A DNA stretch of 64,000 nt, taken from assembly GCF_003144115.1 (NCBI RefSeq), contig NW_020312007.1, forward strand, positions 339,898 through 403,897, written 5' to 3'. Under the pieces are notes generated by a model. It searched no databases, had not been told where the DNA came from, and was given only the letters and a program-made list of their open reading frames with translations. Positions within the stretch are counted from its first letter, which is position 1; every line of letters starts with the position of its first letter. This DNA comes from Tilletiopsis washingtonensis. Taxonomy: Eukaryota; Basidiomycota; Exobasidiomycetes; Entylomatales. A program made the translations under genes and the position numbers. Below are positions 21,001-34,305 of this stretch, piece after piece.

Positions 21001-22807
21001 ACCTCGTCAAGGAAACGGCCACGCTGCACAAGGTGCTGTACAAGTATTTGCACGGCCCGACTGTGGAGCACGTCATGGGCCAGGTCCTGGCCTCCATCGA
21101 CAAGCGCCTCGGTGCGGAGCTGTCAGCTGTCGAGGTGAAGGGCCCAGAGCCGCACCAGCGCATGACGGAGGACAAGGCGCACCTCGAGAAGAAGCTTGGC
21201 ACGCTAAAGGGTCTGAGCTGGTCTGCAGAGGTGAGCTAATGTTGCCGCGCGTGCAAGGACAGAGGTGCTCACCCGCTCGACAGGACATCGACGCTGCCGT
21301 AGCCGGCAAGACCTACACGCCTCCGCCTGCACCGGCGCCCGCGCCAGCGAAGGACACCCCTGCGCCATCAGCGTACAGGGCTCGCATCCCTCTGTTTGGC
21401 CGCAAAGCTGCGACCAACGGGCGGACATCGATGGACTCGACTGGCACGCCCGGTCGCACTTCCCTCGATGGGCGCGCATCTCTGGATCAGAGCGCCGCCC
21501 AGGCTCCGGCCCTGGCATCAGACACTGTGGCCGAGACGAGCGAGGCTGCGGCCCAGAGCGGCGATGTCTCGAGCTCCTCGCCGCCGCCAGAACCGCCAGC
21601 CAAGGCTGAGGCGTCGGACGAGCCTGCCTCTTCGAACGCTGAGCAGAGCGAGCCTCCAACAGAGGCCGCAGCTGCAGAGCCGCCGGCCGCCGAGAGCGAG
21701 GCCGCTGAGACAGCAGCGTCGACAGCCGACAACGTCACTGTGGCCACGGACGACGGCCCAGGCATCTCTGCTGAAGTGCAGGCGCCAGGCAGCGGAGAGG
21801 ACGATGCGTCTCCCGCGACATCTGCGCCAGCCGCTGGGGCTGGTCCTGCGCCTCCGTCGACGCCGTCCAAGCCTGAGAAGACTGCAGCGGAGATTGGCTC
21901 GGCGCCTCCGTCGCCGGCGCCAGTCGTCTCAAGGCCCTCGACGCCTGCGGCTGCAGCCTCTTCCCCGCCCTCAGCTGCCGCCACTCCAACTTCGCCGCCG
22001 GCTCGCGCTCCTCGCATGACGCTGCAGCAGCGACTGGCTGAGGCGGCACGCAAGCGCGAGCGCGCGGCTGCTGGCGGTCCGAGCTCGTCGGACTCAGCGA
22101 TGAACGTGACCAGCCCGCCGCCGACGCCCTCCAAAAGCTCGACCCTGCCGCCGACGGAGGCTGCCAGCGCTTCGCCGGCCTCTGAGCCGGAGGCGCCTGC
22201 CGCCGAGAAGGCCGCCGCTGCCGCCGCGCCCAGCGCCGTCGCCGAGATTGCCTTTGAGCCAGAGCAGTCCATTGCGACAGCGGCAGAAGTGGGCAACGAC
22301 GCGCCCTCCTCCGCATTAGACGAGCGACCAGCTGCCGCCGCCGGTGTCGCCAGCGATGCACCGGCCGCGAGTGAGCCGCCGGCACCGCCCAGCAAGGAGG
22401 AGAGCGCCGAGCCGGAAGCGACAGCACCTGCAGCGACGATCGATGCAGATACGCCCAGCGAGCCAGCGAGCGCAGCCGAAGATGCAGCCGTCGCTGTAGA
22501 CGCTGCGCCGCCTGCAGAAAGCAAGGACGCTGCGAATGAGGAGCACCCAGCGCTTAGCGACATCGCAGCCCCACAAGCATTTCAGGCGGCCGAGCTGGAC
22601 TCTGCTGCGACTGCGGAAGACGCAGTGGAGCCTAGCGCTGCACCAGAAGCAGACGCTGCAGAGGCGGAGCTGCCGGCACCGGGTGCAACGCCGACGGGCG
22701 AGGACGCCATCGCTGCGGATACAAGCACAGGCGATGCCGAGGCTACAGAGACGTCAGCCGAGGCCGCGAAAGAGGATGCACAAGATGGCAAGACAGACAC
22801 CTCATGA
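18001..22807 (+). CDS. VPS54: GARP complex subunit VPS54 with long low-complexity C-terminal tail
   Basis: Subunit of the GARP tether (VPS51-54), which captures endosome-derived vesicles at the trans-Golgi network. Five exons (18001-18256, 18314-20535, 20592-20888, 20943-21230, 21284-22807) give 1,528 residues. The N-terminal region has the family signatures VLNDPRKPSRP, ELPKVPPGAFAAYL and FFSEDFNLGNPYTFDLVTE. A coiled-coil region (about residues 270-350) and the conserved Vps54 C-terminal helical domain (about 840-1010) follow, with LKNITAKHLALASQSL and LIEFDKLRRDFQEHQFEIH. After about residue 1,020 the last exon adds roughly 500 residues of Ala, Pro, Ser and Glu, much longer than I expect for the family. 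This tail is probably disordered. It is in phase across a clean intron, so I regard it as part of the protein. Confidence 0.93.
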
Positions 22808-23081
22808 GGCGGAAGAGGGTGCCTGAGGCTTGGAATTAGATGGGCGTCCTCACGGCTAGGCTAAGAAGGGTGCTCGCGAGACGTGTGAAGGTAGTTATAC
22901 AGGATGTACGGGAGACGCGCGCGGATCGTGAAGGAGGCCGGTCTTCCGGGGCGGAGTCAGAGTCTGAGTCGGAGATGCGGAGCTCACGAGGGCCTCTCGT
23001 GCGGCGGGCGCAGAGGAGGCGCCGAGCCGGGTGAGGGTGCGGAGAGGGCGGCGACGGACATCTGCAGAGACAGCGGCGTTG
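22808..23081. other. Convergent 3' spacer VPS54 / KDM5
   Basis: 274 bases between facing stops. On the minus strand a possible last KDM5 exon starts at 23060, after an intron with a GTGAGT donor at 23123 and a TGCAG acceptor. In phase it reads an acidic Ser/Asp run and ends with a stop near 22836. This is an alternative end for KDM5, not a separate gene. Confidence 0.4.
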
Positions 23082-26000
23082 TCAGAAGGGCATGCGGGTC
23101 GACCACGGCAGCACGGCACTCACGTGAGAAGCGGGAGAGGGAGCGTACGACGAGCCACGCACGCGGGGCTCGGCGTCGGACGGCTCGTGGGCCACGCGCT
23201 CCGGCGGGTAGTTGTCCCAGTGGGCACGCGGCGGCAGCGGCTGGTCACGCACGCCGACGGGCCACAGCGCGAGTGTGTGCGGCGCGGGCAGAATGGGCGG
23301 CCCAGCGTGGCCTGCGCCGAGGCCAGGAGGAGGAAGCAGTGCTCCAGGCGCCGGCGGTGGCGGCAGCTGCGGACGCGGCGCGGCGAGCTCGCGCGGGTGC
23401 AGCAGGTCGCGCTCGCGGTGCTCGCGGCGGTGCGGGTCCTCCTGCTGCTGCATCTGGCGGCGGCGATGCTCCTCGGCCTTGCGCGCATTCTCCTTGTCGA
23501 GCACCATCTGGATGTAGCGCGAGCCATCGACGTCGCCGGGCGCGAGCCGGATGCTCTTGCCCAGATCCAGCTCGATGAACTTGCCGTGCTCGTCGTAGCG
23601 CGGCCACACGAGCGTGCGTCCGTTCCAGCCGACGTACCAGCGCTCGATCATGGCGTCGGTGACACCGCGTGAGTACAGATTGGCCATGCCGGCGCGGTGG
23701 CGCTGCTCGGCGTCGCGCTTCGCGTCCTCGCGCTCGGCGCGCTCACGCTCGACCGGGTCGGGTGCGCCACGTGCACCATAGCCGTGCTCGTGCGGCGGGT
23801 TGAAGCGTGGCTGCGGCGCCTGCGAGCCGGCGCTTGCCGACTGGACGTGCGGCGACGGGTGCGTGGTGCCGCCGTTCGAGGGCGTACCAGAGTGAGAGCC
23901 CGGAGGCAGCGGCAGCGAGCGCGCGGCCATGCCGCTGGCAGGACCGAGCGGCGGAAGGATTGGCGGGGCTGCAGCCGATGGCGTCGCAGAGGCAGAGGCA
24001 CGGCCGTACTGCTCCGCCTGCTGCTCGCCGCGCAGCCCAGACGTCGAAGGATCATTGGCGTCGTGGATGCGCCGTCGCTTGGCCGGCAACTCGCTGCGGT
24101 CAGCCAACACGGCCGGGTGCCAGCTCTCGAGATGCAGCACGATGCGGTCGCTCTCGGGCGACGTCCAGTACTGCGCCTTGCTCACGGGCTTCTTCGTCGA
24201 GCGCAGCGTCGCGCGCACGTCGAGGTACATGTCCGGACCGCTCCAGTCGATGGGGCGCACCTTGACCTCGGCCCAGGCGTACTTCTTCTCCGTCTTGACG
24301 CAGCAGAGCGGGCAGAGCCAGCGATCGTCGCGGTTGAGGTCGTCGAGCTTGGGGATGTTCACGCACGTGCAGTGGAACCAGAGCAGACAGCGGTCGCAGC
24401 CGATCATGTGCCCGAACTCGGGCTTCTTGCAGATGCAGTAGACGCGCTCGCCGTTCGTCTGCTGCACGACGCCCATCTCCTCAGAGAAGATGAGCTTGGC
24501 GCGCTTGCCGCGCTTGCGCTTGCGGCCGTCGACCTCCTTGTCGCCGTCGTCGACGTCCTGGAACGAGTTGTCGAGCGTGACATCGCCCTTGGCCGGCGAT
24601 GCCGAGGGTCCCGCACGCGCGCTGCCTGACTCGGACGCAGCGATCGGATGGGCAGCACGCGAGCCGCCGCGCGCATGTCCACTCTTGGCTGGCGAGGGGT
24701 GCTTCGCCGGGGCCTGGTCAGGCGCCATCACGGCCTCGGGATCGAGAAGCTGCGTGGTGGAGTTGCGGAGGCCTTGAAGCTCGCGCTTGAAGGCGAGCGT
24801 CAGAGTGCAGTCGCCGTTGGGCGTTGCAACGTTGACCGGCAGGCCGAGGCTGCGACGCAGCGCATGGGCGATGTCCATCACAGAGCCGCCGAGCGCGCGC
24901 GAGGTGACGTCGCGGAAGCGCTGCAGGCGCTTGTGCATGTCGTGCACGAGCTCCAGCTCGGGCGGTGGAAATTGGAAGTGGTGCGGCGCGAACTTGGGCG
25001 AGAGCGAGAGCTCCTCGAGCAGCGACATGTCGAGGGCATCGCGGCGCTGCATGAACTTCTGCAGCGTCTTGCCGGCGCAGATGGGGCAGTTCCACGGCTT
25101 CGTCTTGGGCACGTCGCGTGCCTCGAGGCCCATGCATGCCAGGTGGTATTCGACGCGGCAGCGACTGCAGCACACCATCGAGGCGGGCGGCATCTCCTCG
25201 GAGCGACAGATGCACTTGAACCTTGTCGTCGAGCTCTGCTCGTCGGCGGTGTTGGTGGTGCCGATGACGCGCTCGTAGAAGCGCTGCACCTCGGCCTCAA
25301 TCGTCGCGGCATTCATCACCTTGCCGCGCGAGAAGGAGCGCGTGAGCGCGCCGTGCAGCATGCCCGTCCACTCGTCGTACAGCTCGATGCCCTGCACCAG
25401 CTCGGGCGCGCCGGCGATGTGGAGATTGTGCTGCTTGATGGTGCGCAGGACGCGGCGCGCGTCTGGCAGCTGGGTCAGATTGCCCGTCGGCACCGGGTGG
25501 CCCTCGAGCGGCTCGCTCATGCCGGCGTAGATGGCGTCGACGCTGCGCTGGCACTCTCTCGACTTCTGCAGCAGCACCTCGGCGCGGTGGTGCAGGGCCG
25601 GGACGATGGCGACATTGTTGGGCGTCGACGTGAGAGTCTCGAGGTCGAGCGCCGTCGGCGCGTCGTGGCCTTCGACCCACAGCTTCGCGGTCATGATCCA
25701 CTCGTCGCCGTTCGCCCGCCGCTCTAGCAGGTTGTGGTACAGCAAATCGTTGGGCGACACGCCCGCCTCCTCGGCTTCGCGCAGCAGATCGCAGACGTCG
25801 CTGTAGTTGATGAAGTTGTCCTGGATCTCGTGCATCTCGATGCGCCACTTGCGCCGCTTGACCAGCTGCGAGAGCGCGTCGAGCTCGGGCAGCGCGATGT
25901 TGAGCGCGGCACCGCTGTCCACGAGCCACTGGCAGTCCTCCGCCGTCGGTTCACCTTCGAATCTGGGCTGGTACGGAATGTCTTCTCCGCGGTAGGCCCT

Positions 26001-29000
26001 CAGGTACTCCTGAGCGCGCGCGCGCAAGTCCGTCACCTGGTCGACGACACCGCGCAGCTGCGCGATCTCCGGCGCGTCGAAGGGCAGCTTGTCCACCTCG
26101 TCGAGGAGCGCGAAGAGCGCGCTTGGCGAGCGCAGCGTCGATGCCTCTGCATCGACAACATCGTCTGGCGCAGCAGTTGAGTCTTCCGGGTTTGGCGTCT
26201 CGTCTGGTGTCGCCGACATGCGCTCGTTGCCCCTCGCTGCGCCGCCACGCCGCCTGGCGGCGGCGCGCGCGCTGGTGCGCCCGGCCGCGGCCGTAGCTGC
26301 AGCTGACAGGAGGACGGGGCCGGCGGGCGGGCCGGCGGATGGTCCACCCGGCGCGCTCTGCCGCTTGTGCGTCTTGCGCGTGGTGAAGGCCGTCGTGCTC
26401 TCCAGCCACTCCTGCGCCTTCTCGACGAACTCGCGGAGGTCCGTGAGCTCGGGCATGGCGTACTGAATGCGTTCGCCCTCGTTGAGCAGCGTGCGCAGCA
26501 TCCTCAGCGGGGGACGCGCGTGCGCCGAGAGCAGCTTGAGCAGGCGCGCCTGCCAGTTCTCGGGCGCACTGGCGCGCTCGCGGATCTTGCCCTGCATCTG
26601 CGCGAGGCCAGCGTCGGAGAAGCGCAGCCGGAGCGTCCAGCGCGACGGAATGTCGGCGCCGCAGACCTCGTGGCCGTGCTCAAGGCAGGCGACGCCGTCG
26701 GCCTTGTCGGACACGATCTGGCCGAGATAGCAGAAAGCGTTGCAGTGCGCGCACTGGTATTCGCGCTCGGGCCGGTCAGACTCCTCGACAACCTCCTCGA
26801 GGCCCGGAATCAGCTCGCGCAGCTTGTTGCGCGCCGCCACTTCGCGCTGCACCATCTCGGAGAGCGGGCGCTCGAGCCAGATGGCCGTCTCGATGGCCGT
26901 GCTGTGCTGCGAGACTGTCACGACGAGCTCGTCGTGCGAAAAGACGGGCATCTTGCTGAAGTGCTGGTAGCGCTTGACGCACTGCAAGCCGAGGTCGATC
27001 CAGTCGGGCAGCGCAAAGTTGACGGCCTCGTTGAGATTGTAGCCATGGTTGAAGCCGGCGTGGTACGCCTTCGGATACGTGATGACGAAGTCGTTGGCGC
27101 GCTGGTCGACCGCATACACGCACACGCCCTCGCGCTTGAGCTTGCTCGGGCTCATCATCGTCACGAGCTGGAAGAGCAGGTCGGGCGACGTCTCGAAGAG
27201 GTCCGGTGCCGCGCGGCGCATCGCCTCCTCGAACTTCTCGGCGTCGCCGCCGGGCACGCCGTACCACGTCTTGGTGTCGCCCCAGTGCTGGTAGTTGATG
27301 CTGTACGTGTAGTGGTCCTCGTTGTGCCAGCAGAACGTCGAGAACATCATGCCGACGTAGATCCACGGCACCGTCATGCCCGAGATGTCCGACTTGATAT
27401 AGCGCAGCAGCGAGCTGGGCAGGATCGGCAGGTTGTTCAGGTTCCAGCCGTCGCGCGCGTATGGGCTCAGCGGGCACGTCTCCATCGTCGGCAGCGCACT
27501 GCGAGGAAGGGTCAGCGGCACGCCCTTTGCGGCGAGGCACGCGCGACACTCACCTGCCATGCGTCGTCGAGTGGATGTCGGCGCCGTACTCCACCTCGAC
27601 CGTCTCCTGTGGCGAGGTGATGAGGCGCCAGAATTCGCGCTCGACGTCGTCCTCGGCCACGTGCAAGTCTGTGCCCGCGACGGCGCGCACGACGCCGTTT
27701 GTCGGACGCGAGCCCGAGGCGGCCGCGTCGGCCTCGGCGGCAGGGTCAGGCTGCTCCTCCTTCATCGCCGCCTCTGCCGGTGACCAGATCTTCTCGGGGC
27801 GCTGCGCCCACCAGGTGCGGCGGAAGGCGTCGGCGCGCTTCCAGAAGCTGTCGAGGCTGTGCGTCTCGCCGTCGTCGAAGCCATAGTCGTTGCCCGTGCC
27901 GACGAGGCACGGCGGGCAGAACCACTGCGACTTGGGCACCGTCGTGAGCGGCGGGTCGAGGCAGTACATGTGGTAGCCGCGGTTGCATTCGTCGCAGAGC
28001 AGCATCGCCATGCCGTCGTCGCCGCGCAGGCAGATCTCGCACATCTGTGCGGGCACGTCAGTGGCAGCTGGGCGCTCAGAGTCGACCGCACGCACCTGTT
28101 CCTCGGCACCGGGCAGCAGAATGAGGTCCTGCTCGGCCGCGTAGTGCTCTGCTGCGCCCAGAGCACCAGCCGCGCGGCGCTTGGGCCTGCCTGTGGCGGT
28201 GACGTCGCGCGCTGACAGAACGTCAGCCACAGCAGGAGAGCTCGCTGTCCCGAGATCGCTCACCTTCCGCATCGAGGCGCTTGCGCGAGCTGCGGCGCTT
28301 GCCGTTCGCCTCGTCCGCATCTGCGGCTCCTGACGCGTCCTTCGCCCACGCACCGGGCTCGGGCGAAGGATCGAGCGAGCCATGCACAGCATCAGCGCCC
28401 GCAGCTGGCGGCGCAGGGCTCAGCGAGGCGGCGGCCGTGAGGTCGGACATGGCCGCCGCCGCGGGTCCAGGCTGGGCCGCAGTGCCTGGCAGCGGCGAGA
28501 GCGAGTCGCGCCGGCCTGCGTTGGCACCGCCGGGCGTCGGCGTCCCGCGCCTGCTCAGCACGGCGGCAGCAGCTGCTGCCACTGCCGCGGCGCTCGGCAC
28601 GCCAGCGGGAGAGGTGCTCGTGGCCTTGACCTGCTCCTTGGCCGCAGTGAGGAACTTCTCGAACGGCAGAATGATCTTGTAGTACGCCGCCTTGACCTGC
28701 GCCGCGAGGTGGCTCGACTCGCGCTCGTCGTAGCCCAGCTTGCGCGTCACCTCCGACCACTTGCGGTTCTTGACGACGGCCTCGGCGCCGCCGTACGTGG
28801 CCACAACGAGCTTGAGGCTGTACAGGTCGACCGGGCGCCGATCCACAATGGGAATCGAGACACGCGCATGGCCTTGCTGAGCGTGGAACTTCTGCAGCTG
28901 CTCCTGGTAGTTGAGCGAGGCACGCGCCTCGGCGCTGAGCGAGTTCAGGCGTTGCACGCGCGTGCGGAAGCGGAATGTCTGGGAGGCGAGCGTCAGCGTC

Positions 29001-30583
29001 GCTCAAGCGCGCCTGCAGCTTTGGTCCACGCAGACTCACCTCCTGGTCGAGCACAAACTCCGGATTCCAGCCCTCGGGCGGCACGATCTTGACGATGCCG
29101 TACTCCTTGCCGCGTCCGCCGTCCTCGGCGCCGACCCACTCGATGTATTTGAGCGGGTCGGCGAACTCCTCCTTGGTCGGGTAGAACGTCGGCGCCTCCT
29201 CGAGCTCGAACAGACGCGGGCGCAGCCGCGGCGGCGGGTCGCGCGGCGTGCTGTGGTGCGTGGGGATGAGTGACGGCGCCGAGGCCGAGGTGCCGCTGCC
29301 GCTGGCGGCCCGGCTGTCGGGCTCGGCGTTATCGAAGGGCAGCGGAGACAGGCGCCCGTTGAGCTGGCGAGCCGCCTTGCGCACGGGGTGGTTCGACGGG
29401 TGTGGTTGCACAGGGTCGCTTGAGGGCGCGCCACTGCGCGAAGCGCGCGAGCTCGACCGCGCCATGCCTTCGCTCGCCGGCTGGTCCTCCTGCAGTGGGT
29501 GCGGGGTGAGCACAAGTCCCTGTGAGCGTGGCAGTGCCTGCTCACCTTGCCGCGGCGCTCGGCGCGCTTCATGCCGCCTTCCTTGGCTGTGTGAGATTGC
29601 GCCTCGATGACGCCAGACTCGGCCGCGCCGTTGACTTGAGGCACAAAGGTGCGCGACGTGATGAAAGTGGGCTTCGGGCGGGCGTAGACGGCGCGGCTGG
29701 GTCCTGCGTAGTTCGGCGTGCCGGATCCGTCAGAGCCGAGCCGGGCGTCGTCGTGGCGAGCGAGCGAGGAGCCGCCGCGGCCACCGCGGCCGCCGCGAAC
29801 GCCTGAGCCGCGCCCTCGTCCACGGCCACGGCCGCGACCACGCCCTCGTCCTCGACCGCGGCCCGTGCCTCGGGAAGGCGTCGCCGGTCCAGGCGACGCA
29901 AAGCCGGAGAGCGAGGCGTCGACGTCGTCCAGGTCGTCGATGTCGGATTGGCCGGCGATGGACGAGGCGCCGCGAGGCCGGCCGGCGTAGGAGCCGTTCG
30001 CCTCGTCGAGCTGATGTTGCTCCAGCTTGGCCGTCAGCGCCTGGTGGTCGCCGTTCTTGCGTGCGCCACCGGCCGACGACGAGGCAGAGGAGAGGGGCGA
30101 GGACGATGAGGACTGCAGGTTGGCGCCGTCGAGATGCGGCGAGTGCGGCGGCGTGATGGCGGTCTGCGCGCTTGCGGCGGCCGACGACGACGACGTGTGT
30201 GCGGCAGACTCGTCGAGCGGCAGGCGTGAGGCAATGCTGGCGATGGCGGTTTGCTGCGTGGTGGTCGGCTCGGAGGAGGCGAGGGGCGCGCTGGGCTGCG
30301 CAAGAGACGACGGCGGCGCGACGGCGGCGGCGGCGGCGGCGGCGGGCGCGGCGCTCGCCCACGAGGCGTCACCTTCTGCATCGGGCACCTCGTCGCTGCG
30401 GGGCACCGCGCCCGTGTGCGCAGCGGCCGGCGCTTGCTCGCCTGATGCGGCCGCTCCTGGGCCCATTGCGGCAGTCTGGGCGGCGTTGCTGGGGGCTGCG
30501 GGCGCGGACGGCTGCGTCGCAGGCGATTGAGAGTCGAGCGGCGAAGCAGTCGCGGGTGGCTGCGCGTCGCCCGGCGTGGCCAT
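23082..30583 (-). CDS. KDM5: KDM5/JARID1 histone H3K4 demethylase
   Basis: Fe(II)- and 2-oxoglutarate-dependent demethylase that removes methyl groups from H3 lysine 4 in the nucleus. Exons 30583-29546, 29489-29040, 28978-28264, 28211-27554 and 27498-23082 give about 2,425 residues. Domains in order: a disordered N-terminus with an Arg-Gly repeat (about 240-265), JmjN (about 438-485), ARID (about 505-600), PHD1 with MCEICLRGDDG (about 790), JmjC (about 960-1125), a C5HC2 zinc finger (about 1200), a PLU-1 region, PHD2 (about 1715) and PHD3 (about 1970). Iron ligands are present: HNEDH (about residue 1010) and the later His in YHAGFN, with the 2-oxoglutarate lysine in DTKTWYG. So it should be active. 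An alternative spliced C-terminus may run to about 22836. It is divergent from RPT2. Confidence 0.95.
29786..29872 (-). repeat. Arg-Gly coding repeat in KDM5
   Basis: A tandem run of CG-rich hexamers that encodes about nine consecutive Arg-Gly pairs, then Gly-rich RGG-like units. It lies in the disordered N-terminus of the KDM5 protein, upstream of JmjN. Confidence 0.85.
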
Positions 30584-32118
30584 GGGCCTGGCGTGCTGCT
30601 GCGGCAGAGCGCTGCGCAGTGCCAGAGCGTAAAGCAGCGGCTACTGGCGCAAGCAGCCTCGGGCACAGCGCCGTCTGACGAGGCTCGAGGTGCGGGCAGG
30701 CGTGTGCTGCTGGCCGATGTAGACTTGAGGCGTCGAGGCTCCCGATGCAGCGAGGCCGCAAGGCTCGGGCGTTGTGCACGCCGCCTGCGGGGCTGCACGC
30801 GGGCCTTGTCGCTCGCTGCGAGTCTGGTGTTTGGTGCTGAGGTGCGCTGCGCTGTTCTCGAGCGAGCAGCACGGCGACAGAACGAGCAGGCGAGGCGAGC
30901 GAGGCGCACGCGAATGGGATCTGGGGTTGCGATGGGCGAGGAGGGAGCGGGCCGGCGAAGGCGGCGCGCGGGCGCAGCGGCAGCAGGTGCAGCAGCAGCA
31001 GCTCGGCAGAGGCGGCGGGCGCCACACCCGCGCTGCAGAGATGCGGTGCGGCAGCAGAGCAGCGGCACCGGCGCGGGCACGCACGCCGCCGCAGCGCTCT
31101 CGTGCATGAGCTGATGGCCTGAGAGCGCCCGCCGCCGGCAAGCAAGAGTCAAGTGAGCCCTGAGCGACACGAGACAGGCCCCGTGCCGCATCCACCCGGC
31201 CCGTCATCGTCCCTCGGCGCCCGAATGGGCCCTGGGCACGGCGCCAGTGTCGTGCGCCTGCCGCGTCCGGGCACCTCGCCTGCGGAGCGCCAATCCCTAG
31301 CGAGTGCGCACAAAGAGTGCGGTGCGGCTTGGCTGTGCACGCTGCGCGCGCGACCCCCTCGTCGTCCAGGGAGCCGGCCTTCTCCTCGCTCGGCCGGCTG
31401 GGGAGGGCGCGAGAGATTGCTCAGCGAGCTGTTCATTCGCCAGCTTACGTGGTGGCACAGACCGATGCTGGTGTCGAGACGCAGGTAGAGAGCGGGTCGG
31501 CAGCAGGCCGGAGTTGAAGCTTCGCGGCAGGACGCCCCTGAGCCCCCTGAGCCGACCTTTGACCTAGCGCTCGACGTCTACCCAAGATCACTTGCTGGAA
31601 CGACAGGGCTACGCACGGCACATGACTGAAGCTGACCTAGTCAGTCGCCCGTCGTTGAATCACCAGCCTGCAAGGGCTCTTCGTCGTTGAAGGAAACGCA
31701 GGCTGCCTGAAAGGAAACGCTCGCGTGGACGTTATCCAGCGCATGGAGAGGACGACCGTATCGTGCTAAGCGTCGTGAGCACTCGCATAAGTCCACATCG
31801 CTAGTATCGCATCGCATGGAATTCTGCTTGCAAAAGATCCGAAGACGAGCCGAGCTTGGCGTCCAGGGCAGGCTCTGGAGATGCGCGCAGCGGCTGGAGC
31901 GGGCAGGAGCGGGCGGCGTCCGTGGGAGCACGCACGTGACAGGCCGCGCGTCGCAGCTGCTGCTGGCTGTGGCGCGCGTGCACGGCGCACATGCTGCTGC
32001 TGCCGCCGCCTTCTCCACTCCCATCACACCGCTCAGCACAACCGCTTCTCTCCGCTGCGCTGCCCCTCCGTCGCTAGCACCAGACAGACACAGCCGCGCA
32101 CACCGCGCACCGCCTCTC
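30584..32118. promoter_or_regulatory. 1.5 kb divergent upstream region KDM5/RPT2
   Basis: Interval between divergent start codons of a chromatin regulator and a proteasome ATPase. It probably holds both promoters and leaders; the last 150 bases before RPT2 are C/T-rich. The rest shows overlapping low-complexity open frames on both strands with no family match. I saw no copy of the yeast proteasome element GGTGGCAAA. Confidence 0.45.

Positions 32119-34305
<2,187 letters not shown>

Noticed and set aside
21487-22563. 358-codon open frame antisense to the VPS54 tail
   Set aside because: Ala/Ser/Gly-rich mirror of a low-complexity exon; no motif.
26367-27620. 417-codon open frame antisense to KDM5
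   Set aside because: Mirrors the codon bias of the KDM5 JmjC exon; no domain of its own.
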